Shown here in pieces: positions 56,184 to 64,000 of a stretch of 64,000 nt of DNA. The stretch spans positions 1 to 64,000 of the forward strand of contig JADCFA010000025.1 of the NCBI GenBank assembly GCA_020249775.1. Reading direction: 5' to 3'. The DNA comes from Roseomonas sp. (GTDB taxonomy: Bacteria > Pseudomonadota > Alphaproteobacteria > Acetobacterales > Acetobacteraceae). How positions within the stretch are numbered: position 1 is the first letter of the stretch; every line of letters starts with the position of its first letter. The position numbers and the translations under genes were made by a program. The notes under the pieces are model-generated. The model did not search any database. It was not told where the DNA came from and saw only the letters and a list, made by a program, of their open reading frames with translations.

Positions 56184-57896
56184 ATGACCGATATCGTGAT
56201 CCGTGGCGGCGTTGTGGTGGATGGCACCGGGGCCGCACCGCGCGAAGCGGATGTGGCCATGGCCGGCGGGCGCATTACCGCTATTGGCAAATTTCCGGAA
56301 CGCGGCGCTACCGAAATTGACGCGCGTGGCAAGCTGGTCACGCCGGGCTTTGTGGATATCCACACGCATTATGATGGGCAGGCGGTATGGGATTCGCATT
56401 TGGCGCCTTCCGCCTGGCATGGCGTGACGACAGCCGTGATGGGCAATTGCGGCGTTGGCTTCGCGCCCTGCCGTGCGGCGGATCGCGACAAGCTGATTGA
56501 ATTGATGGAAGGTGTCGAGGACATCCCCGGGCCTATTTTGCATGAGGGGCTGAATTGGGCTTGGGAAAGCTTCCCGGAATATCTGGATGCTTTGGCCGCG
56601 CGCCCGCGCGATATGGATATCTGCGCCCTGCTGCCGCATGGCGCGGTGCGCGTGCATGTCATGGGCGAACGCGCGCTGAATTTGGAAAACGCCAATCAGG
56701 CGGATATCGCCGCCATGCGTGCCATTACCGCCGATGCGGTGCGCGCTGGTGCCTTTGGTGTTTCCACATCGCGCACCATCAGCCACAAAACCTTGAAGGG
56801 CGACCCGACCCCGACACTGCGCGCGCAGGAAGATGAGCTGCGCGGATTGGCGCGAGGCTTGCGCGATGGGGGCGGCGGCTTGCTGGAATTGGTATCCGAT
56901 TGGAATACGCCCGACCCCGCCACCGAATTCGCCATGGTGCGCCGCGTTGTGGAAGCGACCGGTCAGCCGGTGGTGTTTTCACTAACCGCGCGGCATGACC
57001 GCACGGAAGCCTGGAAGGAATTGCTGGCGCTTTCTGACGGCGCGGCAGCGGCGGGGCTGCCGATCCGCCCGGTGTTTCCGCCGCGCCCGATTGGCATTCT
57101 GCTCGGCTTGGAAGGCAGCCAGAATCCGTTTTCCGGCTGCGCGAGCTATAAGGAAATCGCGCATCTACCCGCCGCTGATCGAGCCGTCGCCATGGCGGAA
57201 CCGGGAAGGCGCGCACGTATCCTTTCGGAAGATCGCATTTCGGGCAGCAATTTCCCGCTGATCTCGCGCCTTGCCTTTGAACGCATGTTCCCCTTCGGCG
57301 ATCCGCCGGATTACGCGCCGCCGGCTTCCGCTTCCATCGCCGCCATGGCCGCGCGAGAAGGGCGCCGCGCGGAAGAAGTCGCTTACGATCTGCTGATTGC
57401 GGATGATGGGCGTGGCTTCATCTTCGCGCCGCTCACAAACTTCGCTGATTACACGCTTTCCGCGAGTGCGGAGTGTCTGCGCCATCCCAATGCCATTGCT
57501 GGGCTTTCCGATGGCGGCGCGCATGTTGGCTTTATCTCGGATGGGTCCTTCCCGACCTTCCTGCTTTCCTATTGGGCGCGGGATGCGAAGGAGGCGGTAT
57601 TCCCGGTGCAGGATATGATCCGCCGCCTGACATCTGACACGGCGCGCGCGGCGGGCCTGCATGATCGTGGCGTTTTGCGCGCCGGCATGAAGGCCGATGT
57701 GAATGTGATTGATTTCGCCGCGCTGAAGCTGCAGGCGCCGCGCATGGTGCGCGATTTGCCGGCGGGTGGGCGGCGCTTGCTGCAAAAGGCCGAAGGTTAT
57801 GCCGCGACCATTGTGAATGGTGCGGTGACCTATCGCGATGGCGTTGCGACTGGCGCGCTGCCGGGGCGGCTGTTGCGGGCGGGGCGGGTGGCCTGA
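56184..57896 (+). CDS. N-acyl-D-amino-acid deacylase family amidohydrolase
   Basis: 570 residues of the amidohydrolase superfamily, D-aminoacylase type. The metal site is H60-x-H62-x-D64 (VDIHTHYDGQAVWD), followed by GNCGVGFAPCR with the bridging Cys region, AFGVSTSRTISHK, and the late Asp in GLSDGGAHVGFISDGSF. It likely hydrolyses N-acylated D-amino acids or a related amide. GGGGG lies eight bases before the ATG. The transposase remnant begins only 15 bp upstream, so the native promoter may have been altered. Confidence 0.85.
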   Translation: MTDIVIRGGVVVDGTGAAPREADVAMAGGRITAIGKFPERGATEIDARGKLVTPGFVDIHTHYDGQAVWDSHLAPSAWHGVTTAVMGNCGVGFAPCRAADRDKLIELMEGVEDIPGPILHEGLNWAWESFPEYLDALAARPRDMDICALLPHGAVRVHVMGERALNLENANQADIAAMRAITADAVRAGAFGVSTSRTISHKTLKGDPTPTLRAQEDELRGLARGLRDGGGGLLELVSDWNTPDPATEFAMVRRVVEATGQPVVFSLTARHDRTEAWKELLALSDGAAAAGLPIRPVFPPRPIGILLGLEGSQNPFSGCASYKEIAHLPAADRAVAMAEPGRRARILSEDRISGSNFPLISRLAFERMFPFGDPPDYAPPASASIAAMAAREGRRAEEVAYDLLIADDGRGFIFAPLTNFADYTLSASAECLRHPNAIAGLSDGGAHVGFISDGSFPTFLLSYWARDAKEAVFPVQDMIRRLTSDTARAAGLHDRGVLRAGMKADVNVIDFAALKLQAPRMVRDLPAGGRRLLQKAEGYAATIVNGAVTYRDGVATGALPGRLLRAGRVA

Positions 57897-57910
57897 TGGC
57901 TGTGCATGAC

Positions 57911-58366
57911 TCACGCCCTGGGTGCACCCGGTTTCGCGGCTGACAGTCTTGCGCTCATCGCAAAGGCAATAACCGCCATGTCAGCATCGCTCACAGCCAA
58001 GACTCCAAAGCGAAGCGGAAAACCCCAGCCGGAACCTCGACCAGCGGCGAATTCCAGCTTTTCCAAAAGGGGGCGGATATCTGCCGACTGACTGACAAGC
58101 CAATCTACATCGCGTCGCCAGGGCCGAAATCCCCCGCCCATATCGAAGTAATACGGTTCCGAATCACGAATGACGCCGATTGCTGTGAAGGCTTGTAGTG
58201 GTTGGTGCCCGCGGAACGCCTCGGTCGGCGAATAATAGGCGACATGCTGCCCCGGACGCATGCGGCGCAGCGGCGCTGCCTTGCCGTGGCAGACCTGCAT
58301 GAAGCCGCCCGCCACGCCCAAAGCGACATGATCGGCGCAGGCCACGGCGATCCAACCGCCATTCAT
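57911..58366 (-). CDS. EVE-domain protein
   Basis: 151 residues from the ATG at 58366. The EVE fold (PUA-like) starts WIAVACADHVALGVAGGFMQ minus ends, then RMRPGQHVAYYSPTEAFRGH, QAFTAIGVIRDSEPYYFDMG and FRPWRRDVDWL. EVE domains bind modified bases in DNA or RNA in an aromatic cage. Its start overlaps the VOC gene by four bases (ATGA), so it belongs to the WYL-VOC-EVE group. Its substrate and role are unknown. Confidence 0.85.
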   Translation of the reverse strand: MNGGWIAVACADHVALGVAGGFMQVCHGKAAPLRRMRPGQHVAYYSPTEAFRGHQPLQAFTAIGVIRDSEPYYFDMGGGFRPWRRDVDWLVSQSADIRPLLEKLEFAAGRGSGWGFPLRFGVLAVSDADMAVIAFAMSARLSAAKPGAPRA

Positions 58367-58725
58367 GGCTCGGCGAAGACCCGCAGCCGATGCCCATCCG
58401 GGTCGCATGCGAGAAAGGTAAAGCCAAAATCCATTTTAGCTGGCGCTAGAATGATGCTGAGGCCGCGCGCCATCCATTCCGCATGTAACGCGATAACCGC
58501 CGCCGGATCCGCTACCTGGAATGACAATTCGCTACCGCCTGGGCCTGTTGCTGGGGGCTGCACCTCCGAACGCCGCCAAAGACCCAGCATCATGCCACTT
58601 TTCAAGGCGAAAAGGGCGAAACCAGGCGAAGCTTCGACTGGCGGGCGACCCAGCAGATCGGTGTAGAATTTCGTGCTTGCCGAAACATCCGTCACATAAA
58701 GCACGGTGAAATTGGGTTCAGCCAT
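58363..58725 (-). CDS. single-domain VOC (glyoxalase-like) protein
   Basis: 120 residues from the ATG at 58725, with AAAGGAGG upstream. A small VOC protein of the PhnB/bleomycin-resistance type: PNFTVLYVTDVSASTKFYTD, FALFALKSGMMLGLWRRS and FTFLACDPDGHRLRVFAEP. Such proteins bind or modify small toxic molecules; which one is unclear. It lies behind a perfect palindrome that separates it from the WYL regulator gene and is translationally linked to the EVE gene. Confidence 0.85.
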   Translation of the reverse strand: MAEPNFTVLYVTDVSASTKFYTDLLGRPPVEASPGFALFALKSGMMLGLWRRSEVQPPATGPGGSELSFQVADPAAVIALHAEWMARGLSIILAPAKMDFGFTFLACDPDGHRLRVFAEP

Positions 58726-58766
58726 CGGGTTCCTCCTTTGATGGAGGTCCAACCTAATCGCTGCCA

Positions 58767-58783
58767 CTGACAGATTCTGTCAG
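58767..58783. promoter_or_regulatory. perfect palindrome, likely operator of VOC-EVE genes
   Basis: CTGACAG-att-CTGTCAG is an exact 7-bp inverted repeat. It lies seven bases beyond the WYL regulator's stop and 41 bases before the VOC start, where a promoter for VOC-EVE would be. The regulator of the WYL/YafY family next to it is the obvious candidate to bind it. Confidence 0.6.
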
Positions 58784-58789
58784 CAGTCT

Positions 58790-59473
58790 TCAGAAGGGGC
58801 CTTTACACTCAATTTCTTGCCATTTTTGCAGCAGCGCTTGGCGTCGCTGCGGATAGCGCTCCCCTGTTTCGGTCAGGCCGGCAATACGGTCGGCGCGAAA
58901 ATGGCGGAAGTCGCCACGTAATTCGCACCACGCCGCCAGCAAACGCACTTGATCGAAGTAAACCAACCCAAAGGGCCAAACGCGCCGTTCGGTTTCCCTG
59001 CCCTGTTCGTCGCGATAGCGCAGCACCAGGCATCGGCCGGCACGGATGGCGCGGCGCAGTGCCGGCAATAGATCAACGGCTGCCTGATCCGCCGGCGGCA
59101 CCACGAGCGACGACTCCTCAAGTGCACTTCTTGCCGCGACTGGCAGAACCCCCGCGAGCTTCGCCAGCGCCACACGAGAGGCATCCGCCAATACCCCATC
59201 ACCCTGTCGCGCGACCCAACGCAAACCAAGCGCCAGGGCTTCGATCTCTTCTTCCTGAAACATCAGGGGCGGCAGCAGAAAACCAGGCCGCAAAACATAG
59301 CCAATGCCGGCTTCGCCGCTGATTTCAGCGCCTTGTCCCTGCAGGGTGGCGATGTCGCGATAGAGGCTGCGCAGGCTGATGCCGAGTTCCGCCGCTAACA
59401 CCGCCCCACTTACCGGCCGTCTATGCTGCCGCAAGAGTTGCAAAAGATCGAGCAGACGGGCGGCGCGCGACAA
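58790..59473 (-). CDS. YafY-type WYL-domain transcriptional regulator
   Basis: 227 residues. N-terminal winged helix-turn-helix (RLLDLLQLLRQHRRPVSGAV; LGISLRSLYRDIATLQGQGA), then a WYL ligand-binding domain (RCLVLRYRDEQGRETERRVW, PFGLVYFDQVRLLAAWCELR, DFRHFRADRI). The start is a TTG three bases after the stop of the dehydrogenase gene, with GGGGG upstream; an overlapping ATG is out of frame. It probably controls the VOC-EVE pair through the palindrome at 58767. Confidence 0.85.
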   Translation of the reverse strand: MSRAARLLDLLQLLRQHRRPVSGAVLAAELGISLRSLYRDIATLQGQGAEISGEAGIGYVLRPGFLLPPLMFQEEEIEALALGLRWVARQGDGVLADASRVALAKLAGVLPVAARSALEESSLVVPPADQAAVDLLPALRRAIRAGRCLVLRYRDEQGRETERRVWPFGLVYFDQVRLLAAWCELRGDFRHFRADRIAGLTETGERYPQRRQALLQKWQEIECKGPF

Positions 59474-59476
59474 GAC

Positions 59477-60394
59477 TCATTTCCCCCGCGCTTCCAGCAA
59501 GCGTACCAAAGCCGCGTCACGCCACGTCGCGAGATCACGCGTAGACGCCCCCTTGGTGCCTTCCGCCACACCTTCCGCAAGCGTGCGCTGCAAGGCTTCA
59601 TCTACCTTGGGATGCCCCAGATCATCCCACCAGCTTGTCACCGCCGGCAGCAAATGGTGCAGGAAATGCGCCATGCCGCCCTCGCCGCCCGCCAGATGGA
59701 AGGTGGTATGCGGGCCCATCAATGCCCAGCGCAGCCCAGGGCCTTCGCTGATGGCAGCATCCACATCGGCGACACTCGCGACCCCTTCCGCCACCAAATG
59801 CACCGCTTCGCGCCAAAGCGCTGCCTGCAAGCGGTTCGCCAAATGGCCAGGCACTTCCTTCTTGATTTCGATCGGGTATTTGCCAATCGCGCGATAGAAT
59901 TCCATCGCTGCCTGCACGGCTTCGGGGCTGCCCTTGGCGCCGCCCACAACCTCGACCAATGGGATCAAATGCGGCGGGTTGAAGGGGTGGCCGATCACCA
60001 CGCGTTCGGGATGCGCGCAATGTTCCGACAAGCGGCTGGCCAGCAGCCCGGAAGTGGAAGACGCAATCACCACATCCGCCCGCAAAGCGGCATCAAGGCG
60101 CGCAAGCAAGGGCTGCTTCACATCCAACCGTTCCGGCGCGCTTTCCTGCACGAAATCGGCGCCTGCCACCGCCGCCACGGGGTCCTCTTCAAAGCGCCAG
60201 GCATTGGGGTTGGCGTCCGCCTTGCCACCAAGCCGCATCAGGATCGGCCAGGCATTTTCCACCATGCGGCGGATCAGGTCCGGCGCGCCGGGGGAGGGAT
60301 CGCTCGCCGTCACACTCAGACCACGGCTCAGGAAATAGGCCGCCCAGGAAGCACCAATGGTGCCCGCGCCAATTACCGCGACATGCTTGATATC
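59477..60394 (-). CDS. 3-hydroxyacyl-CoA dehydrogenase family (carnitine dehydrogenase-like)
   Basis: 305 residues from the ATG at 60394, with GGAGG eight bases upstream. NAD fold GAGTIGASWAA at 12-22, catalytic region SSTSGLLASRLSEHCAHPER and HPFNPPHLIPLVEVVGG, then GHLANRLQAALWREAVHLV. The single-domain form with a short C-terminus is typical of the L-carnitine / 3-hydroxybutyrate-type dehydrogenases rather than the FadB fusion. It precedes the WYL regulator by three bases. Confidence 0.85.
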   Translation of the reverse strand, partial: DIKHVAVIGAGTIGASWAAYFLSRGLSVTASDPSPGAPDLIRRMVENAWPILMRLGGKADANPNAWRFEEDPVAAVAGADFVQESAPERLDVKQPLLARLDAALRADVVIASSTSGLLASRLSEHCAHPERVVIGHPFNPPHLIPLVEVVGGAKGSPEAVQAAMEFYRAIGKYPIEIKKEVPGHLANRLQAALWREAVHLVAEGVASVADVDAAISEGPGLRWALMGPHTTFHLAGGEGGMAHFLHHLLPAVTSWWDDLGHPKVDEALQRTLAEGVAEGTKGASTRDLATWRDAALVRLLEARGK

Positions 60395-60502
60395 CTGCCT
60401 CATGCTTCGATCCTCCGTTGCTTGGTGCCAGCCTAACCGGAAAAGCCGCGCCCTGGCCATGCCGCCCGACGGGGGATAGGCTTCGCGGAAAGGAGAACGC
60501 CC

Positions 60503-61345
60503 ATGCAGGAATTGATCGCGCGCATGAATGCGGTCTGTGATGCAGAGCCCTTCACCACAAGCTGGTATGTGAAGGATCTGGTGACCGGCCAGGAAGCGGA
60601 TCGCGAAGGCGATATGGTGCTGCCTTCTGCCAGTACGCGCAAAACCTCCATCCTTATGCATGCGCTGTCGCGTGTGCATGCGGGCGCACTCAGGCTGGAT
60701 GAGCCCTGCACCATTGAAGCACGGCTGCAAGAAGGGGTGGATAGCGGCACCTATCAATACATGACGCCTGGTTGTGTGATCCCGTTGCGCGATGCTTTCG
60801 TGAATATGATCATAACCAGCGACAATGTCTGCACGCAGCTTGTTTTGGAAAGGCTGGACCGTGATGCGCTGAATGCCTGGTGCAGCCGCATCGGCATGAA
60901 GGGCACCACGCATCGGGTGAATTTCCCGCCGCCAGGCCTTGCCTGGGACCATCCGATTGAAGCGGTTGCCAGCACCACGGCGCATGATCAGGGCATTCTA
61001 TTGGACAAGATGCTACAGGGCGCCGCGGATGATGGCGCTGCGGCAGAACTCGGCGCCAGCAGGGAGCTTTGCCAATTGGGGCTTGATATCCTGTCCTGGC
61101 AGAGGCTGCGCAACCTGATCCCCTCCATGCTGCCGGGCAAGACCAAGGTTGCGCATAAGACCGGGCGCGGGCCGCGCGGGCGGATGGATGCCGGCATTGT
61201 CTATCGTGGCGCCACGCCGCGCTTCATCATCAGCATCTATACGGATAGTGTGCCAGAGACCTTGCCGGATGGCATGCCGGGCTTTACCGCTGCCTTCGCC
61301 ACCGCTGGGCGGCTTACTCGTTTGTGCTGGGATGCAATGCCATGA
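60503..61345 (+). CDS. class A beta-lactamase-like serine hydrolase, no signal peptide
   Basis: 280 residues with all three penicillin-recognising motifs in order: S44-T-R-K47, S106-D-N108 and K219-T-G221, as in class A beta-lactamases (PF13354). There is no export signal at either possible start; AAAGGAG precedes the ATG. An omega-loop Glu is not obvious (E153 is the best candidate). It heads a coupled operon with a MaoC-like hydratase and a CitE-like lyase, so a metabolic amidase or esterase role is at least as likely as drug resistance. Confidence 0.82.
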   Translation: MQELIARMNAVCDAEPFTTSWYVKDLVTGQEADREGDMVLPSASTRKTSILMHALSRVHAGALRLDEPCTIEARLQEGVDSGTYQYMTPGCVIPLRDAFVNMIITSDNVCTQLVLERLDRDALNAWCSRIGMKGTTHRVNFPPPGLAWDHPIEAVASTTAHDQGILLDKMLQGAADDGAAAELGASRELCQLGLDILSWQRLRNLIPSMLPGKTKVAHKTGRGPRGRMDAGIVYRGATPRFIISIYTDSVPETLPDGMPGFTAAFATAGRLTRLCWDAMP

Positions 61346-62211
61346 CCGATGCTGAATTCGATGCGGCGATTGCCGCGCTGGCCCCTTGGGTGGGGCGGAC
61401 GCGTATTGTGGAAGATGAAATCGGGCTTTCATCCGCGCGCCGCATCGCCGGCATGTTGGATATGGACCCGGCCAGCATCACCCAGGGCATGGCGCTGCCG
61501 CCGCATTGGTTCAGCATGTTCTTCCCCGATATCGCCAAGCAATCCGATATCGGCCCGGATGGCCACCCGAATAAGGGCGTATTCCTGCCGCCCATTCCGC
61601 TGCCGCGCCGCATGGGTGCCGGCCGGCGCGTGACCATCAACGGCAATCTGATTGTCGGTGAGCCCGCGATCAAAAAGGCCGAGGTCGCGGCGATTGCGCC
61701 CAAGCATGGCCGCACCGGGCGCATGGCGGTGCTGACCATGCGTCACACCATCGAAAGCCGTGGGCAAGTCATTGCCGTTGAGGAATTCGATGCGATGTAT
61801 CGCGATGCCACACCGCCCGGGCAAAAAACCACCGCAACGCCGCCCGTGCCGGCGCCTGAGGGTGCCGCCTGGTCGGATAAGGTGCTGCTGTCTTCGCCTT
61901 TGGTGTTTCGCTATTCCTCGGTGACCTGGAATGCGCATCGCATCCATTATGATGCGGATTATGCGCGGGATGAGGAAGGCTATCAGGCAACCGTGCAAAA
62001 TGGCGGCCTGACCATGCAATTGATTCTGGATGCGGCGTTGAAGCGCGCAACCGGGCGGCTGGTGGGTTTCACGGCACGCCTCGCGCGACCGCTTTGGGTT
62101 GGGGATACCGTGACACTTTGCGGCGCGACGCAGGCACATGGCAAAATGGCATGCTGGGCGGCGGATAAGGATGGCTATCTCTGCGCCAAGCTGGAAGCGG
62201 AGTTTGCCTGA
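61342..62211 (+). CDS. MaoC-like / FAS1-type hydratase (mesaconyl- or itaconyl-CoA hydratase-like)
   Basis: 289 residues from the ATG at 61342 that overlaps the upstream stop (ATGA). Two hotdog halves; the second has RYSSVTWNAHRIHYDADYAR, the signature of the MaoC hydratase branch that acts on mesaconyl-C4-CoA or itaconyl-CoA. The N-terminal half carries ALPPHWFSMFFPD. Next to a CitE-like lyase this suggests hydration to a malyl- or citramalyl-CoA that the lyase then splits. Confidence 0.82.
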   Translation: MTDAEFDAAIAALAPWVGRTRIVEDEIGLSSARRIAGMLDMDPASITQGMALPPHWFSMFFPDIAKQSDIGPDGHPNKGVFLPPIPLPRRMGAGRRVTINGNLIVGEPAIKKAEVAAIAPKHGRTGRMAVLTMRHTIESRGQVIAVEEFDAMYRDATPPGQKTTATPPVPAPEGAAWSDKVLLSSPLVFRYSSVTWNAHRIHYDADYARDEEGYQATVQNGGLTMQLILDAALKRATGRLVGFTARLARPLWVGDTVTLCGATQAHGKMACWAADKDGYLCAKLEAEFA

Positions 62212-63080
62212 TGCCGGTATCCAACCCGAATAGCTGGCGATCCCTGTTGTTCATTCCAGCGATCGCCGAGCGTTTTGTCGCCAAGGCGCATACGCGCGGC
62301 GCGGATGTGATCATCCTTGATCTGGAAGATTCCATCCCGCCCAGTGAGAAAGAAGCCGCGCGCGCTGCACTGCCCGCCGCAGCCAAGACCATTGCCGCGC
62401 ATGGGCAGGAAATATCTGTGCGCATCAATCGGCCTTTGGAATTGGCGGTGCCGGATATTGCGGCGGCCATTATGCCGGAAGTGTCCGCCCTGATGCTGCC
62501 CAAGGTGATGGGGCCGGAACACATCAAGCTTCTGTCCGAAGTGGTGGCGGCGCGCGAAGCCGCGCTTGGTATGGCGATTGGCCATACGCGCTTTATTGGC
62601 GTGGTGGAAACGCCCGATGCGCTGCCCGCCTTGCATGCAATTGCCTTGGCTGATCCACGCATGGCAGCACTTGGCGTTGGTTCGGAAGATCTCTCCACCG
62701 AATTGGAAGCGGTGCCGGGCGCTGATTCGCTTTATGTCTATGGTATGATGGCGGTAGCAGCGGCGCGCGCCGCGCGTATTCTGCCGCTTGGGTCCATTGG
62801 CGTTTTTGCGGATTTTTCCGATCTTGATGCCTATCGCGCGTCACTCCGGCGGTCACGCGCGCTCGGCTTTGGTTGCGCGGCCTGCATCCATCCCGCGCAA
62901 GTGGCCGTGGTGAATGAGGAATATGGGCCGGCGCCAGCCGAGGTGGAACGGGCGCGCCGGCTGATCGCTGCCTTTGATGCGGCGCTTGCTGAAGGCAAGG
63001 GCGCGGTTGCTTTTGAAGGCGCGATGATTGATCTGCCCGTGGTAGAACGCGCGCGGCGCCTTTTGGGAAGGGCTCGCTGA
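62211..63080 (+). CDS. HpcH/HpaI-type CoA ester lyase (CitE-like)
   Basis: 289-residue TIM barrel of the citrate lyase beta / malyl-CoA lyase family. RSLLFIPAIAERFVAKAHT, the Mg2+ site DLEDSIPPSEK and later E in VVETPDALPAL, and GSEDLSTELE are typical. Candidate reactions are cleavage of (S)-citramalyl-CoA or malyl-CoA to acetyl-CoA plus pyruvate or glyoxylate. It shares one base with both neighbours (TGATG). Confidence 0.87.
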   Translation: MPVSNPNSWRSLLFIPAIAERFVAKAHTRGADVIILDLEDSIPPSEKEAARAALPAAAKTIAAHGQEISVRINRPLELAVPDIAAAIMPEVSALMLPKVMGPEHIKLLSEVVAAREAALGMAIGHTRFIGVVETPDALPALHAIALADPRMAALGVGSEDLSTELEAVPGADSLYVYGMMAVAAARAARILPLGSIGVFADFSDLDAYRASLRRSRALGFGCAACIHPAQVAVVNEEYGPAPAEVERARRLIAAFDAALAEGKGAVAFEGAMIDLPVVERARRLLGRAR

Positions 63081-63772
63081 TGCTGAAACTGCCACGCCGC
63101 GGTGTGCTGCTTGCCTCTGGATTGATCGGCGCCGCCGCGCAGGCGCAAGCCTTCCCGGAAGTGGATTTGCTGCTGATCTTGGCGATGGATGCCTCCGGTT
63201 CCATTGATGCAGATGAGTTCCGCCTGCAACGCGAAGGCATTGCGGAATCCATCACGCATCCGGCGGTGCTTGCCGCCATCGCCGCCAATCCGCGCCGCGC
63301 CATTGCGCTGGCCATGACGGAATGGGGCAGCCCGGGTGGCGCTGCGCTTGTTGTTGATTGGCATCGCGTGAGTGATGCGGCGTCAGCGCAGGTATTCGCC
63401 AATGCCGTGCTGGCCGTACCGCGATCACGGCAAAGCTATAATGCGATTGGCGACGCGATCACCCATGCGGCGGCCTTGATTGCCGCAGCCCCTTTTCGCG
63501 CGAATGAGCGTGTGATTGATGTGGCGGGCGACGGGCCGGATATGCGTTCCATCACGCTCGCGCCTGATGCGCGGGACGCGGCGGTGGCTCAGGGCATTAC
63601 CATCAATGGGCTTGCCATTGAAATCGCACCTGTGACGCGCGGCAATGAACCGCTGCATGTCCATTATGAACGCAATGTGATGGGCGGGCCTGGCGCCTTT
63701 GTGATGGTGGCGGAAACGCGGCGCGATTTCGCCCGCGCCATGCGCGCCAAGATGCTTCGGGAAATCGCGTAA
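63080..63772 (+). CDS. exported DUF1194 (VWA-like) protein
   Basis: 230 residues with an N-terminal signal (LPRRGVLLASGLIGAAAQAQA). The metal-ion-dependent adhesion motif of a von Willebrand A fold is seen as LAMDASGSIDADEF near residue 35; SRQSYNAIGDAITHAAAL and VIDVAGDGPDMRS follow. This is the DUF1194 pattern; the function is unknown. It is coupled to the lyase gene by TGATG, though nothing links it to that chemistry. Confidence 0.85.
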   Translation: MLKLPRRGVLLASGLIGAAAQAQAFPEVDLLLILAMDASGSIDADEFRLQREGIAESITHPAVLAAIAANPRRAIALAMTEWGSPGGAALVVDWHRVSDAASAQVFANAVLAVPRSRQSYNAIGDAITHAAALIAAAPFRANERVIDVAGDGPDMRSITLAPDARDAAVAQGITINGLAIEIAPVTRGNEPLHVHYERNVMGGPGAFVMVAETRRDFARAMRAKMLREIA

Positions 63773-63778
63773 ATCCGA

Positions 63779-64000
63779 TTACTGCACCAAATATCGCGCC
63801 CGCAAATGATCCATGAAATCATTCGGGTCCAGCGGCTTGCCAGTTGCCGCGCGCAATAAATCCTGAAAGCCGAGCAGCGATCCCTTGCCATGCACATGGG
63901 CACGCAGCCACCCGAGCAGCGGCGCCATATCACCTTCTGCCAGCGCAGCGTCCAAACCCGGTTCCGCTTTGCGCGCCGCCTTCATCAATTGCGCTGCTGC
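63779..64000 (-). CDS. M32-family carboxypeptidase, C-terminal fragment (5' end outside window)
   Basis: The last 73 codons, open to the window edge. LLGWLRAHVHGKGSLLGFQDLLRAATGKPLDPNDFMDHLRARY, described here by its parts (GWLRAHVHGKGS, then LDPNDFMDHLRARY), is the usual end of thermostable zinc carboxypeptidases of family M32. The HEXXH catalytic motif would lie outside. It converges on the DUF1194 gene. Confidence 0.8.
   Translation of the reverse strand, partial: AAAQLMKAARKAEPGLDAALAEGDMAPLLGWLRAHVHGKGSLLGFQDLLRAATGKPLDPNDFMDHLRARYLVQ

Noticed and set aside
56184-56786. Upstream extension of the transposase-remnant frame on the minus strand
   Set aside because: This part is antisense to the amidohydrolase gene. 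Only the portion below 56168 resembles a transposase.
59478-59480. ATG overlapping the dehydrogenase stop as start of the WYL regulator
   Set aside because: It is not in the regulator's frame; the TTG at 59473 is in frame and gives the expected N-terminus.

Overview
The window is a GC-rich bacterial chromosome segment that reads like an alphaproteobacterium of the Rhodospirillales, most likely Acetobacteraceae (Roseomonas-like). The support is the gene content (a SufU-containing suf operon, RlmB, a Bug-type binding protein, cyclohexanecarboxylate genes), the ribosomal operon order with rpmJ absent, and strong G/C third-position bias. No species can be named from sequence alone. There is no rRNA, CRISPR array, prophage or intact insertion sequence.

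Layout. 1-4.3 kb: the end of an alpha/beta hydrolase, aconitase acnA, and ccmAB for cytochrome c maturation. 4.3-12 kb: a leftward run of small-molecule catabolism genes (thioesterase, flavin monooxygenase, nitroreductase, isocitrate-lyase-like enzyme, Tat-exported serine hydrolase, VOC protein) and a divergent second flavin monooxygenase. That second monooxygenase gene is flanked by two inverted copies of a 52-bp quasi-palindrome. 12-15.1 kb: an island with tandem hairpins and an 851-residue protein carrying eight exact-length 47-residue TPR units behind a glycine-rich N-terminus. It is the best candidate here for something undescribed. 15.1-19.3 kb: rarA-crcB, a cyclase, an orphan Bug-type binding protein and a small secreted protein. 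19.3-34.9 kb: the complete leftward tRNA-Tyr, tRNA-Gly, tuf, S10, spc and alpha ribosomal block, ending with rpoA and rplQ. 35-43.4 kb: rlmB, a hydrolase, and the suf operon (sufR-B-C-D-S-U-T-A) for iron-sulfur assembly.

43.4-48.4 kb holds two metallo-beta-lactamase-fold hydrolases around an M20 amidohydrolase and a GMC oxidoreductase. 48.4-53.4 kb is a cyclohexanecarboxylate (alicyclic acid) degradation cluster: a BadR-like MarR regulator diverging from badH, badI, an AliB-type acyl-CoA dehydrogenase and aliA. These would activate the acid to its CoA ester, desaturate it, oxidise the 2-hydroxy intermediate and hydrolytically open the ring to pimeloyl-CoA. The hydratase badK is not in the window. 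53.4-56.2 kb: a small monooxygenase-fold protein, a fusion of a CoA-binding domain with O-acetylhomoserine sulfhydrylase, and a decayed IS5-type transposase end.

56.2-64 kb: a D-aminoacylase-type amidohydrolase, a leftward 3-hydroxyacyl-CoA dehydrogenase / WYL regulator / VOC / EVE group with a perfect palindrome in its middle, then a translationally coupled rightward operon (class A beta-lactamase-like protein, MaoC-like hydratase, CitE-like lyase, DUF1194 protein). The window ends in the C-terminus of an M32 carboxypeptidase. Where several starts were possible I chose by ribosome-binding-site spacing, overlap with neighbours and family length, and say so in the entry.
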